Assembly: GCA_002794735.1 (NCBI GenBank)
Contig: NBAZ01000008.1
Coordinates: 558,001-622,000 of the forward strand
Reading direction: 5' to 3'
Length of the DNA: 64,000 bases
Source: Pyrrhoderma lamaoense
Taxonomy: Eukaryota > Basidiomycota > Agaricomycetes > Hymenochaetales > Hymenochaetaceae
Position numbers and translations under genes: made by a program. Under the pieces are notes generated by a model, which searched no databases, had not been told where the DNA came from, and worked only from the letters and a program-made list of their open reading frames with translations. This document shows, piece by piece, positions 45,024 to 56,014 of this stretch; position 1 is the first letter of the stretch, and every line of letters starts with the position of its first letter.

Positions 45024-47710
45024 TCAAAGCGACATATCATCTAGCATACTATATAATCCACTTCCTCCAGGTTTTTTACTAGTTGTAGGCACAGAGGCAC
45101 CTGATTTACCCTTTTCTTTCTTCCTAACCTTTTTGTCCTTCTTGACATCGGTAAAACATGCCTCTAGCCCGACTTCCACAGCATGCCAGATATTCTCATC
45201 TACTGGTGGAGATTTAGCTGCATCCGAAGTTGATGCAGCAAGCCAACCATGGAACCGCATCCCTGAAAATCTATGTACGCAGCTTGGCATTGCATCTGAG
45301 AGAAGCAGGATATGTACTATGTGTTCTATAGCCTCAAAAGCAGTCAAAATCTGAGCGGTCTGTTGTACAGCTCTTTCAGATACTTCTGAAGGCGCATCAA
45401 CTAGGTTGGAAGGCTCGATACAAGCCAAAAAAGCACGTGCTTCGTTACGAGTCCATTTTTCGTGCTGCTTCGCCTTCGATTCTAGATTCTCCTCTGCTCG
45501 TGCGTGTAGTCTCTGAAGAACCAAGCGTAAAACCAAGACAGCTATCCTTTCCGATTTAGGTAGTGCAAGAATAGTTTGAGGATCTGTACGAGGAAGGTAC
45601 AGAGGCTCCCATTCGTTCACTTTCGTCTCTTAATTGAAGTGGTATAGGGTCCTTTTCCATAGCCATAGGAAGTAGAGTATGTAGACAAGGAACTTCGACC
45701 TCTTCTTCGACCAAACGAGTACCACGCCGGATATATTCGATCACTGTTTTCTTTTTCTGTTGACTGATGAAGTCGCACGAAGTGGACGGGGCAATGGGAC
45801 AGGACTGCGTACATCTGAGCTTACTGTAGATGCACTAGTATACATATCTCCTTCTTCCAAGGAACTCTGATTTTCGAAAGAGTCATCCGTCATGCTATAT
45901 TCCTTTTGCTCGAATTGCAGATCTCTAAGAGCACCGCGAAGTCTACCAACGTTTTCTGAAACATTGTCTTCATCTTCATAGTCATCGTCCGACGACTCAA
46001 CTACATCGATGACTTCATCGGGATCTTCATCATATATTTCATCCTCTTCGGTTCCTCCGGTGCAGGCAAGATAATACCATCTTCAAGTATTGAGTATCCA
46101 AATTCCCGAACACCCCGAGATATACTCTTCGATACAGTCTCTAAGTCTGGATTCTCGAGAAAAATTTCGGGCCAAAAGATCTCGTACAGAGTATGTTCAT
46201 TAACAAATGAGAAAAGTCTCCGCGACGATATGCGGTAAGGTAGCGAATAGCCACTTCGACTGCATAGTTTGGCGATGCTTCAACAGCCATACGATCAATT
46301 ATGTTTACCAGTCTACATTCGTCGGGGAGATGCAAGGAACAAACTGTATTATTAAGAAGCGATAAATCACTTGGTGCCACGGGAATCGCATAAGGAAGAG
46401 TTCCTTCAACTATTTTCTCAACAATCTCAGCCTGTTGAGTACTTCCAATGAGCGTAGCGGGGGCTCCACTCGTGGTCATCAGTAGATTGACGGTCATCTG
46501 TATCAATTCCATGACACTATGTGGAGTCAATTGTTTTCGTTTTCCGGGTGGTGGGAACAAAAATGATCGTAGCACAGTCCCTGTATGTATGATACGTTGT
46601 GAGCATATCAGTTGACGTTCATATAACAACGTCTGAAATGATCTAGCTGAAGTTTGAGATGTTGAGGAGGTCTGGTCTGCAGCCTGCCGCGTATAGTCAT
46701 TCCCAACTAATGCTCCCAAGAGAGGGAGTAAGGATACAGGAATATTAAGAAATTTCGCAAGAGAAGCAGGGGTATATAAGGTAGCTGAGAGAGAGAAGTT
46801 TTCTGACTCTGGAGGGATGATCCCTCTCCCGATTGAACGATCCACTACAGCCTTTTTCTTGCTCTTTACTGCCTGAAAGCCATCATCAACATCGTCAACC
46901 GACTTTGAGTCCTCGGCATTCAATGCAACCCAGATCAGCTCATCAAGAGGGAGATATCCTCGATATCCATCACTATTAAGCACTACAAAATCCGAGTCAC
47001 TTCCAGTGACGTATCCATCGAGTCTTCCTGCCAGCTCAACAGCATATGGGTCGCCTTCTTCGTCAGCAAAATGTACCTCGAGCATAGTATCGCCCACCTC
47101 GCTGAGTGATTCTTCATCATCGGCTTCGGAAGCGCTCGCATAGGGTCCCGCTTTGTACCGAAACGTATATAGAGCGTGGACACAGGCTTGATAGGCAAGC
47201 GGAGGTCTGATGCGTGTCTCATTCAAAAACCGACGTGAATTGCGTGAGACTGAAGACGTCCGAAAAAACAGGAGGGAGGGCTGGATATACAATCTATTTT
47301 TCCTAGATACTTTAGTTGAAAACTTTTCAATGGGTGAAGAACCTAAATCATGAATGATCAAGCTGTGTAGTCTCACGAGTAAAGTGAATGGACATACCAT
47401 CGAACACAAAAATTGGGCGTATTTTCAAGGATACCCATGCGTCAAGCACCCGATGGATGTATGAGACGAGTTGATCATATTCTCCCCCGTACACCCACGG
47501 TATGTTGGAGTCGTGTAAGACCTTATAGATGAATCTTGGTGCATACAAACATGTATTAGAAATTATCCAATCAATGAATTAAGAACCAACTTACGACCAA
47601 GCATCAACAACTAACGGGGTAGCTACATCACTTTCTAAAGGAAAATTTAAAGTTGTTGAAAGTGCGCGCTTGTTTTCACGCAGGAATGTAGTCAGTCCAT
47701 GGATTCCCAT
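45024..47710 (-). CDS. ASTE1: Asteroid-type XPG/FEN-like nuclease-fold protein
   Basis: Proteins of the Asteroid family carry an XPG-like nuclease fold of poorly known function. Human ASTE1 is reported as a structure-specific nuclease acting in DNA repair. The start at 47710 gives the XPG-N signature MGIHGLTTFLRENKRALST, then PLVVDAWS, IPWVYGGEYDQLVSYIHRVL and RPIFVFDG with acidic residues kept. The XPG-I-like part has RIRPPLAYQACVHALYTF and GSDSDFVVLNSDGYRGYLPL. LLPLLGALVGNDYTR follows. The C-terminal half is variable and acidic, ending GLYSMLDDMSL at 45024. At least four single-base frame slips are needed: near 46199-46218, 46050-46058, 45747-45756 and an extra base at 45621-45623. The family call rests on the N-terminal third; the C-terminal reading is less sure. 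Confidence 0.82.
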
Positions 47711-48443
47711 AAGAAAGGGAGTCAGTCTGCGGTGTTATTCTTTGTTTCACAGACTGATTAATATGCAAATTAGTGACCATGATTATGTAATCAACTAGAT
47801 GAGGTAACTCAAGAGCGCGAAAAAGTTTTCATATGCTCTTTCTTCCTACCACTATGAAAACAGACTGCGATATAGACTTACGTGAGTTTTTTGCTTTCAT
47901 TTTTACAACTCTCCTATTTTTTCGTGATGATTTCGTTTGCCGCCCCAGTCGTAGTCCAAGACAAAGGGCTTTGACGAATGGCAGAGCAAGTTAGCCAAAC
48001 ATTTTTGCATCTCTGATCCTTGTCTTCGTCTTTACCGTCTAATTATTTCATGCACATAAACTGAACTCGTTATTTCACTAGGTGTCTATGTTGTCGCGAA
48101 TACAAGGCTTGAAGTGATAGTTTGTAAGTAAGCAACCCAGTAATTTTTTTCTCTGATGAGAAATTTTCCACCTTATCTGATGCCTTAGGCATCTGAGGAA
48201 ACTTTTCACAAAAAAACTAAGAACAGCCATCTGATCTCATCTTTTCCAACTAATGTGTAATTCTTCGTTGCTTGCTGACATCATGTCTTTCAGATTAATA
48301 TACTATGATTCTGTCAATAATTGTACATGTACAGGTATATCAATACGTAACGACATATAATGTATCATGAAAAATAACAAAAAATATTTGTATTGAGTAG
48401 CATGAGATGGTTATGTACAGAATGTTAGTCGAGGAAACTTTTT
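47711..48443. other. 733-base intergenic region (ASTE1 upstream, DRN1 3' flank)
   Basis: The sequence is AT-rich with T runs and no supported gene. Both neighbours are on the minus strand. Bases 48290-48430 look like the 3' UTR of DRN1. Nothing else is recognised. Confidence 0.5.
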
Positions 48444-51105
48444 CTACCCTTGTATTGTATCAAAGGGTGCAAATGCTTTCTTGAAAGCTTGTGCATCTGC
48501 ATGCTCAGCTGCCTCATTTTGAGCGCATACCTTCCAGTCAAATCGGTCTGGAACACCAAGGATTCTGCACAACACTTGCCTGGACAGTTTTATCAGAAAC
48601 AGTGTATCGGAATTAGTTCTGACCTGTCTTAACGTACCTTCCAAACTGGATGCTAAATGGAGTCTCTTGTTTAATAAGATGCACCAACTTCTGTCCATCA
48701 GGTAAATCTATGCGAAAATAATTTCCCCTTCCACCTAAACAAGACTCAAGAGCTTTATCCGCGTCTTCCTCGAAGGTAATTTTTGAAAGCCCTCCTTCAG
48801 AGACGAAAGTTGAGGCTATGCGATCCTTCTTGCTTAATGGTACCGGGACAGCCTGTACGTGCGCGTGACCACCTTTTCCACTCAGTATACCAACTTCAAA
48901 AAAGACAGCACCACAATCGTATTTCGCATACAGCGCACGTATAGCTGATTTGTATTGCTCCATCTCAGCAACAATAGGTATTGCAATATCTGGTGGCATT
49001 GAGGAAAGAGTAGGGTAGTGAGTGATGGGAATAATCAGTACATGTCCACCTCCGGGAACTCTCGAAATCTCAGACGAAGCATGATCTCCAGTGGGTATGA
49101 TTTGACCTTTTGGTAAGGTAACATAGCATTCTGACCCAATAGAAACAAGGAGATGTTTTCTGAATGAATGTAAACATTAATGAGATATTTGATTATAGGC
49201 GAGTATGAACTTTGGACGTACGAGACGTTCGGATTTGAAAGGCAAAACCAACATTCGTTTGCTACGAAACGGCTCAATTTGTCTATAAAATTGAAAGAAC
49301 AGAGAAATGCTCACGCCCTATCTCTCGTGACAGACCCTTATTTCTCGGTCCACCTCTTTGATCGCGTTTTGACTGTGATGCAACAGGACAATCCTGGATC
49401 ATATGTTTTTCACTTGCACAGGCTCGACAGACATATCCCGGTGGAGGCTTTCTACCTCCAGTGTCACCTGTAGAATGCTTCTCGGGACAGTCTTTTATAA
49501 AGTGCCCTTCCTTGACTACAATTAGGAAACGAGCACAAGTAAACCTGGCATAAAACTTACTGTGTTGCAGATTTTACATATGTATCCTTCAGGAGGCTTG
49601 TTTCTCTCTGGACATTCACTTATGAAGTGCTACAACAACTGAGCGCGTCGTTATTATCTAGTGAAGAAATTACTCACATCCACTGACTCGCATATACGAC
49701 ATTTGTAACCTGGCGGAGGCTTTCCATTTGGATTTTTATCTGATTTCCAAAAATTAAAGCTAATGCTTCTACGTTAGAGACGACACTTACCATTTCGAAT
49801 CCTCTTGTTAACAGGCTGGCTTATAGCTCCAAAGATGAAATTGTCAACCTCATCCATATCTGCCGCTCTCTTCGCTGGAGTCCCAGAAAACGAGCGAGAA
49901 GTGAAAGGATTCTCCGTGATATTGGCTGGTTTTGCTGAAGGCTGAGTTGAAGATGGTGATATAGAGAACGCATAAAACCACTATTTGAAGTTTTGGGTCA
50001 ACATACATCTTAAGCACTGGTATCATCCTCTTACTCTGGGCTTCTTTGCCGAACCGTGGTCCCCGCCGAACGACCCGAGACTAATGAATCTAGAGATTCG
50101 GTTCTCGTCTTCAGACCACACATAGGGTTCCCGTTCCCAAAATTGTGGGGGTGACCCGCCCCTACAGCAATGTGATACTTCGGCTTGGATTTTCTAATTA
50201 CATCGTCCAGTGGACCCACAAGATGGTTTTGGTCTATGCTCCTTAGACTAGAAGCAGAAGGGGAAGACCGTGTAATCGATGCCGGCCAGACTTGGCTGAT
50301 GAATATATCAACGAGATAAGACGAGGCAGAGGTTGTGAGAAAAGAAGCAAGAGAAGTATTTTTTGAGTTTGTAGATGAAGTTGAGGTCGTGATATTAGTA
50401 ATCAGTTTCTCGACAGTATAGGAGGAGAAATATGGATACGAGAAACCCTATGTAAGCTATTAGAATAGGTATGAGGTTATACTACTACAGCAAAGACATA
50501 CTATAGGCTCTCCGGTCTGGTTATACATTTGCTCATTGTATGTTCCTCCGAGGCAAGCTATTCGGAGACCATGTATAGTAGTGAAAAGCCCTGATTTACC
50601 TTTACCGGACGTCAGCTCACAAAACACGTATCTCAATTGGAATAGTGCTTACTCATTAGGAACAAGTTCTTGCAAATCTCACTTCCACTCTCTGCAAACT
50701 TTTGAACAATTTTGGGGTGAATAGCTTGATCACCCTGCATAATATAACAAGGTAAAGGAACTACAGAGACAGAAAATTAGCTTGTGGATTTTTTTTTGAA
50801 TTTTTACATGAGGTGAAAGCTTGTACCTTCAATATCTCCTCTTAAAAGTTCCTCTGTCTCCTTTGACGGTTCATCGGAGCTCTGAGGCCCAAAGAAGTCG
50901 CCGATGCATAGCACTAATTCAAACTTCCCGTGTTTTGCGTCGATTGCTTTAATTTTCGAGAATAATTCACGGATTGATCCAACTGCAGGTCCAACTGTCA
51001 GTCTTAAGCAAACACACATAAGACACATAGTCAATTTTAACAAAACATTTTGTGTGCATACATTTTCACGGTAGCCTGAGCAGTTTTAGAAGTTGAAGTT
51101 GCCAT
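48444..51105 (-). CDS. DRN1: Drn1/CWF19L1-type lariat-debranching regulator
   Basis: Drn1 works with the lariat debranching enzyme Dbr1 in intron turnover. Domains in order from the start at 51105: a metallophosphatase-like N-domain (ILTVGPAVGSIRELFSKIKA, VLCIGDFFGPQSSDEPSK, SGLFTTIHGLRIACLGGTY); SASSYLVDIFISQVWPASIT; KSKPKYHIAVGAGHPH; and, one frame away, QFWEREPYVWSEDENRISRF. Three CCHC zinc knuckles then follow (CRICESVDHFISEC, CKICNTEGHFIKDC, CRACASEKHMIQDC). The CwfJ N-domain begins ECWFCLSNPNVS, with the HIT-like part FFEVGILSGKGGHAHVQAVP. The CwfJ C-domain ends RFDWKVCAQNEAAEHADAQA. One frame slip sits at the GGGGG run 50147-50151, as if one base were missing. Extensive short introns separate the knuckles. 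Confidence 0.92.
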
Positions 51106-51242
51106 GAAGTAGACTTGAGAAACGCGTTCAGTTTCAGGATGCATGTACGGTGGTAATTGACGCGTGACGTCGATCGTGCAAGCATGGCTTTGATGACCTG
51201 CGGCCTAGGTTTCTTCATCAACTTGACCAACTCAAGGACAGT
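51106..51242. promoter_or_regulatory. 137-base bidirectional promoter with two ACGCGT boxes
   Basis: This gap separates the start codons of DRN1 (-) and the UBX gene (+). Perfect ACGCGT boxes lie at 51122-51127 and 51160-51165. The second is followed at once by a CRE-like GTGACGTCG. No TATA box is evident. MBF-type cell-cycle control is a possible reading by analogy with yeast; it is not shown here. Confidence 0.45.
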
Positions 51243-52803
51243 ATGTCTGCCATAGCATCGTTCTTAGGATCTATAGTGCGAGCACTTCTATACCCTCTCA
51301 CAACAAGTTTTAGCTTCATTCATCGCCTCTTCTTATACCTCATCTCATGGACCTCTTCATCACCGAGGCGACACGTCGCTGAAGACCCGGTGAGCGTTGC
51401 AGACCGCTGGGTCCGCGAACTCGAAGAAGAAACCGGCGCAATACGAGAAAGTAGGCTTGCTGACTACGATGTTTTCTCTACCGGTGCAGAGCCCCAGGCT
51501 GGCCCTGGACCAAGCACTCTCAGCCGCCGAAACGAAAATGCTCGTTCTCGGCGTGCTTTGATCCCAGAGTTCTATTTAGGCAGTTATGAGTCTGCATTGA
51601 ATCAAGCGAAAAGAGAAGCAAGAATATTATGTGCTGTTGTTGTTAGTGAAGAACATGATGATGTGCCTACTTTTAAAAGGTAAGAAAAATCACCCCAGAA
51701 TAACACAATTATACTAAGTTTGGAGTATCCATAAGGACAACTCTTCTGGATTCTGAATTTAACAAGCTCATCAAGGAAAACCACTTTCTGATATGGGGAG
51801 GGGATGTTAGAGATTATGAGGGATCTCAAGGTAGCCTCACGTCTTACAGTTCCTCACAGATTCTAATTGCTTTATATTTAGCCGCACAAAAACTTGGGGC
51901 TACAACTTATCCTTTCGTTGCCTTTATAGCCCTTCAACCTCAGCGCTCACACGCACGAGACTCACGCAGCTCCATTAACTCTTCCGTTCTGACCGTTCTC
52001 TCTCGGCATCAAGGTCCATCGACTCCTGTGGATGAAGACTTGCCTATATCCGAGATTGGACCCACCTCTGCTCGTGCCCTCAATGCACATATAACAAACG
52101 CACTTCTACCAAGGGTTTCACCTTTCCTTTCCAGATTGCAAGCAGAAGAAGCAGAGCGTATTGCTCACCGTCGACTGCGAGAGGAACAAGAAGCGGCATT
52201 TGCACGTTCCGCAGAGGAAGACCGCAAGCGGATTCTTGCCAAGATGGAGGAAGAGAAAAGGCAGAAGGAAGAAATTGAAATGCAAGAGATAATTCGTGCT
52301 TACGAAGAAGAGGAGCGAAGGAAAGCTAAAGAAGAACAGGAGAGGAGAGAGATGAATCGTTTGACGTGGTATCGTTACGCTCGGAGGAATCTCCTACCCC
52401 CGAGAGTGCACCAGGGAATGGATCACTACGTATTGGTATTCGCCTTCCTGATGGTTTGAAAGTCCGGCATTTTTCTGGGTCTGACTCAGTAACATCACTG
52501 TATGTATTTGTCGCATCACAACTCATACCAAAAGAATATCCCCCTTCAGAAGACCCGATGTCACCTCCAGCAGGATTCATGCCCGGAGAGTCTGGTATCA
52601 ATGAAGATAGCTGGTCATTTAAACTCGCCACTTCCTTTCCACGTCGGGAGCTTCGTTGGTCACCTTCTACTCTTCTTTCAAATGTTAATGGCCTTCAGGG
52701 AGGAGCGCAGCTTGTTGTCGAGACAATTCCGGGTCACGCGTTAATACCAGGAAACGGCCAGAATCAAGATGAGGATAGTGACTATGATACAGAAGAGGAC
52801 TAG
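51243..52803 (+). CDS. UBX-domain protein of the FAF2/Ucp10 type
   Basis: FAF2/UBXD8 proteins sit in the ER or lipid-droplet membrane and recruit the p97/Cdc48 ATPase for ER-associated degradation. The start at 51243 leads into a hydrophobic hairpin (IASFLGSIVRALLYPL, then FIHRLFLYLISW). A UAS thioredoxin-like domain follows (FYLGSYESALNQAKREARIL, FNKLIKENHFLIWGGDVRDY, LGATTYPFVAFIALQPQ). A charged coiled coil (about 52130-52350) precedes the UBX domain (SLRIGIRLPDGLKVRHFSGS, ending GGAQLVVETIPGHALIPG). The linker breaks frame at 52383-52384, where WYRYAR runs into EESPTPES only if one more G is present. The N-terminal UBA domain of FAF2 is not visible; it is either absent or lies upstream in an undetected exon. 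Confidence 0.88.
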
Positions 52804-52886
52804 TACAATCAATGTTAACTGCTGTTATTGCCCAGAAACCTATGATTAGCATCGAAGCCTTTCCAGGATGCAATAATCAGAACTTT

Positions 52887-53641
52887 TCACTGGGCCATTA
52901 TTGTTCGTACAAAACTCTCATAATTTATGTTTCCATCTCTGGAATAGTCATGTATCAGTATGAGTATATGCAATTAGAAAGATTATCACTTACTGCCCGA
53001 TTTGTACACCCTTAAGTAGTTCGTCAACCTCTTCATCGGACATCTTCTCTCCTAACTGAGTAAGTACATAGCGCAATTCACCAGCACCTATAAAGCCATT
53101 CATTTCTCGGTCGAAAACTTGGAAACCACGGATAAACTCCTCTGGGTACATGGAAGACAATAGTGGTGATGCCTATCAGTACTGGTAATCTAAATTGTCG
53201 GATTATAGACGATAACTAACCTGCAGTACCAGCGGGCTTGAATCCGTCTGGCCTGTTAAGGATTGTGAGGAAGGTCTTATAGTCAACTGTATAAGTTATA
53301 TAGTTTCACGTAAGCTCATATTATTGCAAGTCGTAGTCAGCGGAGGCGTTTACCTTCTCGAGGTGCAGCAGCAACAATGTCTGCTACTTCAGCCTGGGTT
53401 GGGTTTTGACCCAGAGCTCTTAGGAGATCTCCAAGGGTTTCTCGCGGGACTGCTCCTGTCCCTTTCTTATCGAAGAGAGCGAAAGCTTCTTTGTATTCTA
53501 TGTTAATTGATAGAGATTGGATGCAAAACAGTCGTGGATTAGATCAGCTATGTTATAGCCTTGTATGCAAGTTTACCTGCGTTATCACTCTGAAATTTCC
53601 CGTTAGAATAATAGCTATATGGGATAGTATGTGCTTACCAT
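52887..53641 (-). CDS. MLC1: Myosin essential light chain (Mlc1/Cdc4-like EF-hand protein)
   Basis: This calmodulin-fold light chain binds IQ motifs of myosins in cytokinesis. Exon 1 is only the ATG at 53639-53641. Exon 2 is SDNA. Then come [20 protein letters not shown] with [60 protein letters not shown] and [20 protein letters not shown]. The last exon (52887-52941) finishes [15 protein letters not shown]. All junctions are in frame across five introns, giving about 145 residues, the usual size. The EF-hand loops lack several Ca-binding acids, as is normal for essential light chains, so it is not calmodulin itself. It converges with the UBX gene, 83 bases between stops. Confidence 0.92.
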
Positions 53642-54007
53642 GGCTACTTAGATGCTGATATAAATATCTTGATTCAGAGAACAGTGGACAGATAAACTTA
53701 GGGGTGATGGTATGTTCTCAAAGCAAGACGCGTTCACGCGACAGACACATGTCGATCAATAAGTCGATCGCATATGGGACGGCGGAGCTTTAAACTAAGT
53801 AATACAATCTAAACACCATTGTTGAACATTTGTTTTATTGTTGTATACGTATGTATTCTTCTCCAGATTCAAGAATTGCTGATATTTCATAGTAATGTTC
53901 TTATCATAGTTGTCACTGTCAGTATAGCTACCTCTCCTCCCTCTTTATCTCTTCTTATACATCTCAGACACAACTACCGCATGCTTACACGGCATACATT
54001 GACCCAA
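53642..54007. other. Intergenic: MLC1 promoter and SDR 3' flank
   Basis: There are 366 bases with no supported gene. The stretch next to MLC1 has short GCG-containing motifs (53730-53790). The remainder is T-rich and probably the 3' UTR of the dehydrogenase. Confidence 0.5.
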
Positions 54008-55191
54008 CTAGATGCATCTTCCTCCATCGACTTCAAGGCACACGCCAGTTATGAAGGATGCCTCGTCTGATGATAGCCATCCTATCGTATTTGCAACGTC
54101 TTCAGGCTCTGTTAGCCTACCCATAGGCACACTAGCTCTATACGTTTCTTCCGAATTCTTTTAGGAGTGAATATACTCGTGTGAGCTTTAGCAGACATCT
54201 CTTTAAGTGGCTTACCTTTCCCAAGAATGTCGGGAGGAGTGGAGTATGCCCCGCAACAGGGCAGACAGAAACTACTCGTATATTGTCTGCTGCGTATTCA
54301 GCCGCAAGTGCTTTGGTTGCACAATTGACAGCTGCCTTAGAAGCACCTATGTATAATAGGATGTTAAATTCTACCGGGAATTCTCAACATTTAATCACTG
54401 AACTATACCAGGTAAGTCCACCGCGGGGCCTTCAAACGGAGAAAGTTAGCGTTAGAATCCTACATGTAATAGTCCATTTTTCTACCGGATTGCAGCTGTA
54501 CTGGCCACTGATGTGATCATGAGTATCTGTCAGTTTGATGACGCTATAGAAACAACAAAATAATCTACCATTTACTATAACCCCCGTTTTTGAGCAAGAA
54601 AGTGCGGTACCGCAACACTTATTGAGTGGAATATCGAACGTACATTCAGATCAATGCACTTGTCGAAGTCACCTTCGGTTACTTCCAGTGAGGGCTTGTC
54701 GATAAGAATCAGGGTCAAATATCACCCAGTAGGTGATCATAAGCATTGTACTTTATTAAAATAACTACCTCCTGCATTATTCACAAGGACGTCAAGACCA
54801 CCTAATCCTTCAATGGTACCCTTCACAAGATTTAACCAGTCGCTCGATTTTGTTACATCAGCTATACAAAGATAGGAGTTACCTCCCGGATTACAGTCCC
54901 TAAGAATATGAGAACTGACCTTTAACGAATTGTACTGAACCTTGTTTATGGGCGAAGCTTGACGTAAGATCATTGGAGACCAATCGACCTTGCTCCTCAT
55001 TCTGAAAGTGTCATTAATAGATATGATCTTCAAGGTATCATCAGTAGTGAGCTTACGATATCAGCTATGACAACCTTGGCCCCTCTGCTAGCCATCCATC
55101 TGGCTGTAGCCTTTCCGAATCCAGATGCCCCTCCCGTGACTATTACTACTTTCTTGGCCCAGTTTGTCCCAGCCTGCATATCGCTAGTCAT
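54008..55191 (-). CDS. Short-chain dehydrogenase/reductase (classical SDR)
   Basis: This is an NAD(P)-dependent oxidoreductase with a Rossmann fold; the substrate cannot be told from sequence. The start at 55191 ([20 protein letters not shown]) gives the cofactor motif [20 protein letters not shown] and then VVIADI. The DVT motif is in ADVTKSSDW, and the NNAG motif in [12 protein letters not shown]. The catalytic YxxxK is GGLTWYSASKAAVN, rebuilt across an intron. The C-terminal part is [40 protein letters not shown] and [16 protein letters not shown]. An Asp at the end of beta-2 (VVIADI) suggests NAD over NADP preference, by family rule. It resembles bacterial-type 3-oxoacyl-reductase SDRs. 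Seven or more short introns; all junctions checked are in frame. Confidence 0.9.
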
Positions 55192-56014
55192 GGTCTAAGA
55201 CAAGACAGATCAAACTTTACGATGAATAATGCGTTGTTAAGTATGACACACCTTAACAGGTCATGAGATTAACAATTAACAATAGATTTGGCTGCAGGAA
55301 GGTGCTTTTTGTGGTACCCATGGGAGAATTCCATTGAATAGTCAAGCACCACACATTTCTGGGCTAACTATAATTACACGCCGTTAATCCCTTTACTATA
55401 TTCAATGTATAGATAAATTATTCTCGAATGGTGTAGAATACCTTATCTTATCATAAGCATTGCTCATGTTTATTGCCAATGCATATATGGCTTATCTATA
55501 TTGAGGTTGAAAAACGGTGCGGCAAAGCTTAAAGCCGTTCAAAGGGTCTGTAATAAGCAAACTTCAAGTTGTAAATTAACTCATACTGCTTTGCTGACGC
55601 ATATCGAGTTTCCTGTGAGTACCGTATTCAGTTGTACTGGATTAAGTCCCATTTTTGGCATTTATGCGAGCTGATAAACATGATTATCTCTCTGAGATAT
55701 AGAGGGAGATATTTTTAAGACGGATTATAGGCTAAGTAAGAGATGTAGGTGGGGATGAAAGTAAAATTCCCATGACACAATCAAAGGGAACCATATCTGA
55801 ATTAAAGTACCCTGTAGTAGGAAAATTTTAGTTGGCGTTTGCTTTTGATCAGCAAACTCAGGGAGGAAAGCAAAATAACTTGGATCTGATGTACGGACTA
55901 AATAATGCTTATATACTTGAAAATGAGGGGAGTCTGGGCGGAATTCTATATATTTACGACAGGCGGCATAGAACGGGCTCAAGAAAACTGGATTTCGATT
56001 TCTTCTCGTGATAC
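55192..56014. other. 823-base divergent intergenic region
   Basis: This is AT-rich DNA between the SDR start and the unknown gene at 56015, with no supported gene. A minus-strand frame at 55725-56078 overlaps the start of the next gene antisense. It shows no family motif and I treat it as a shadow. Confidence 0.45.
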
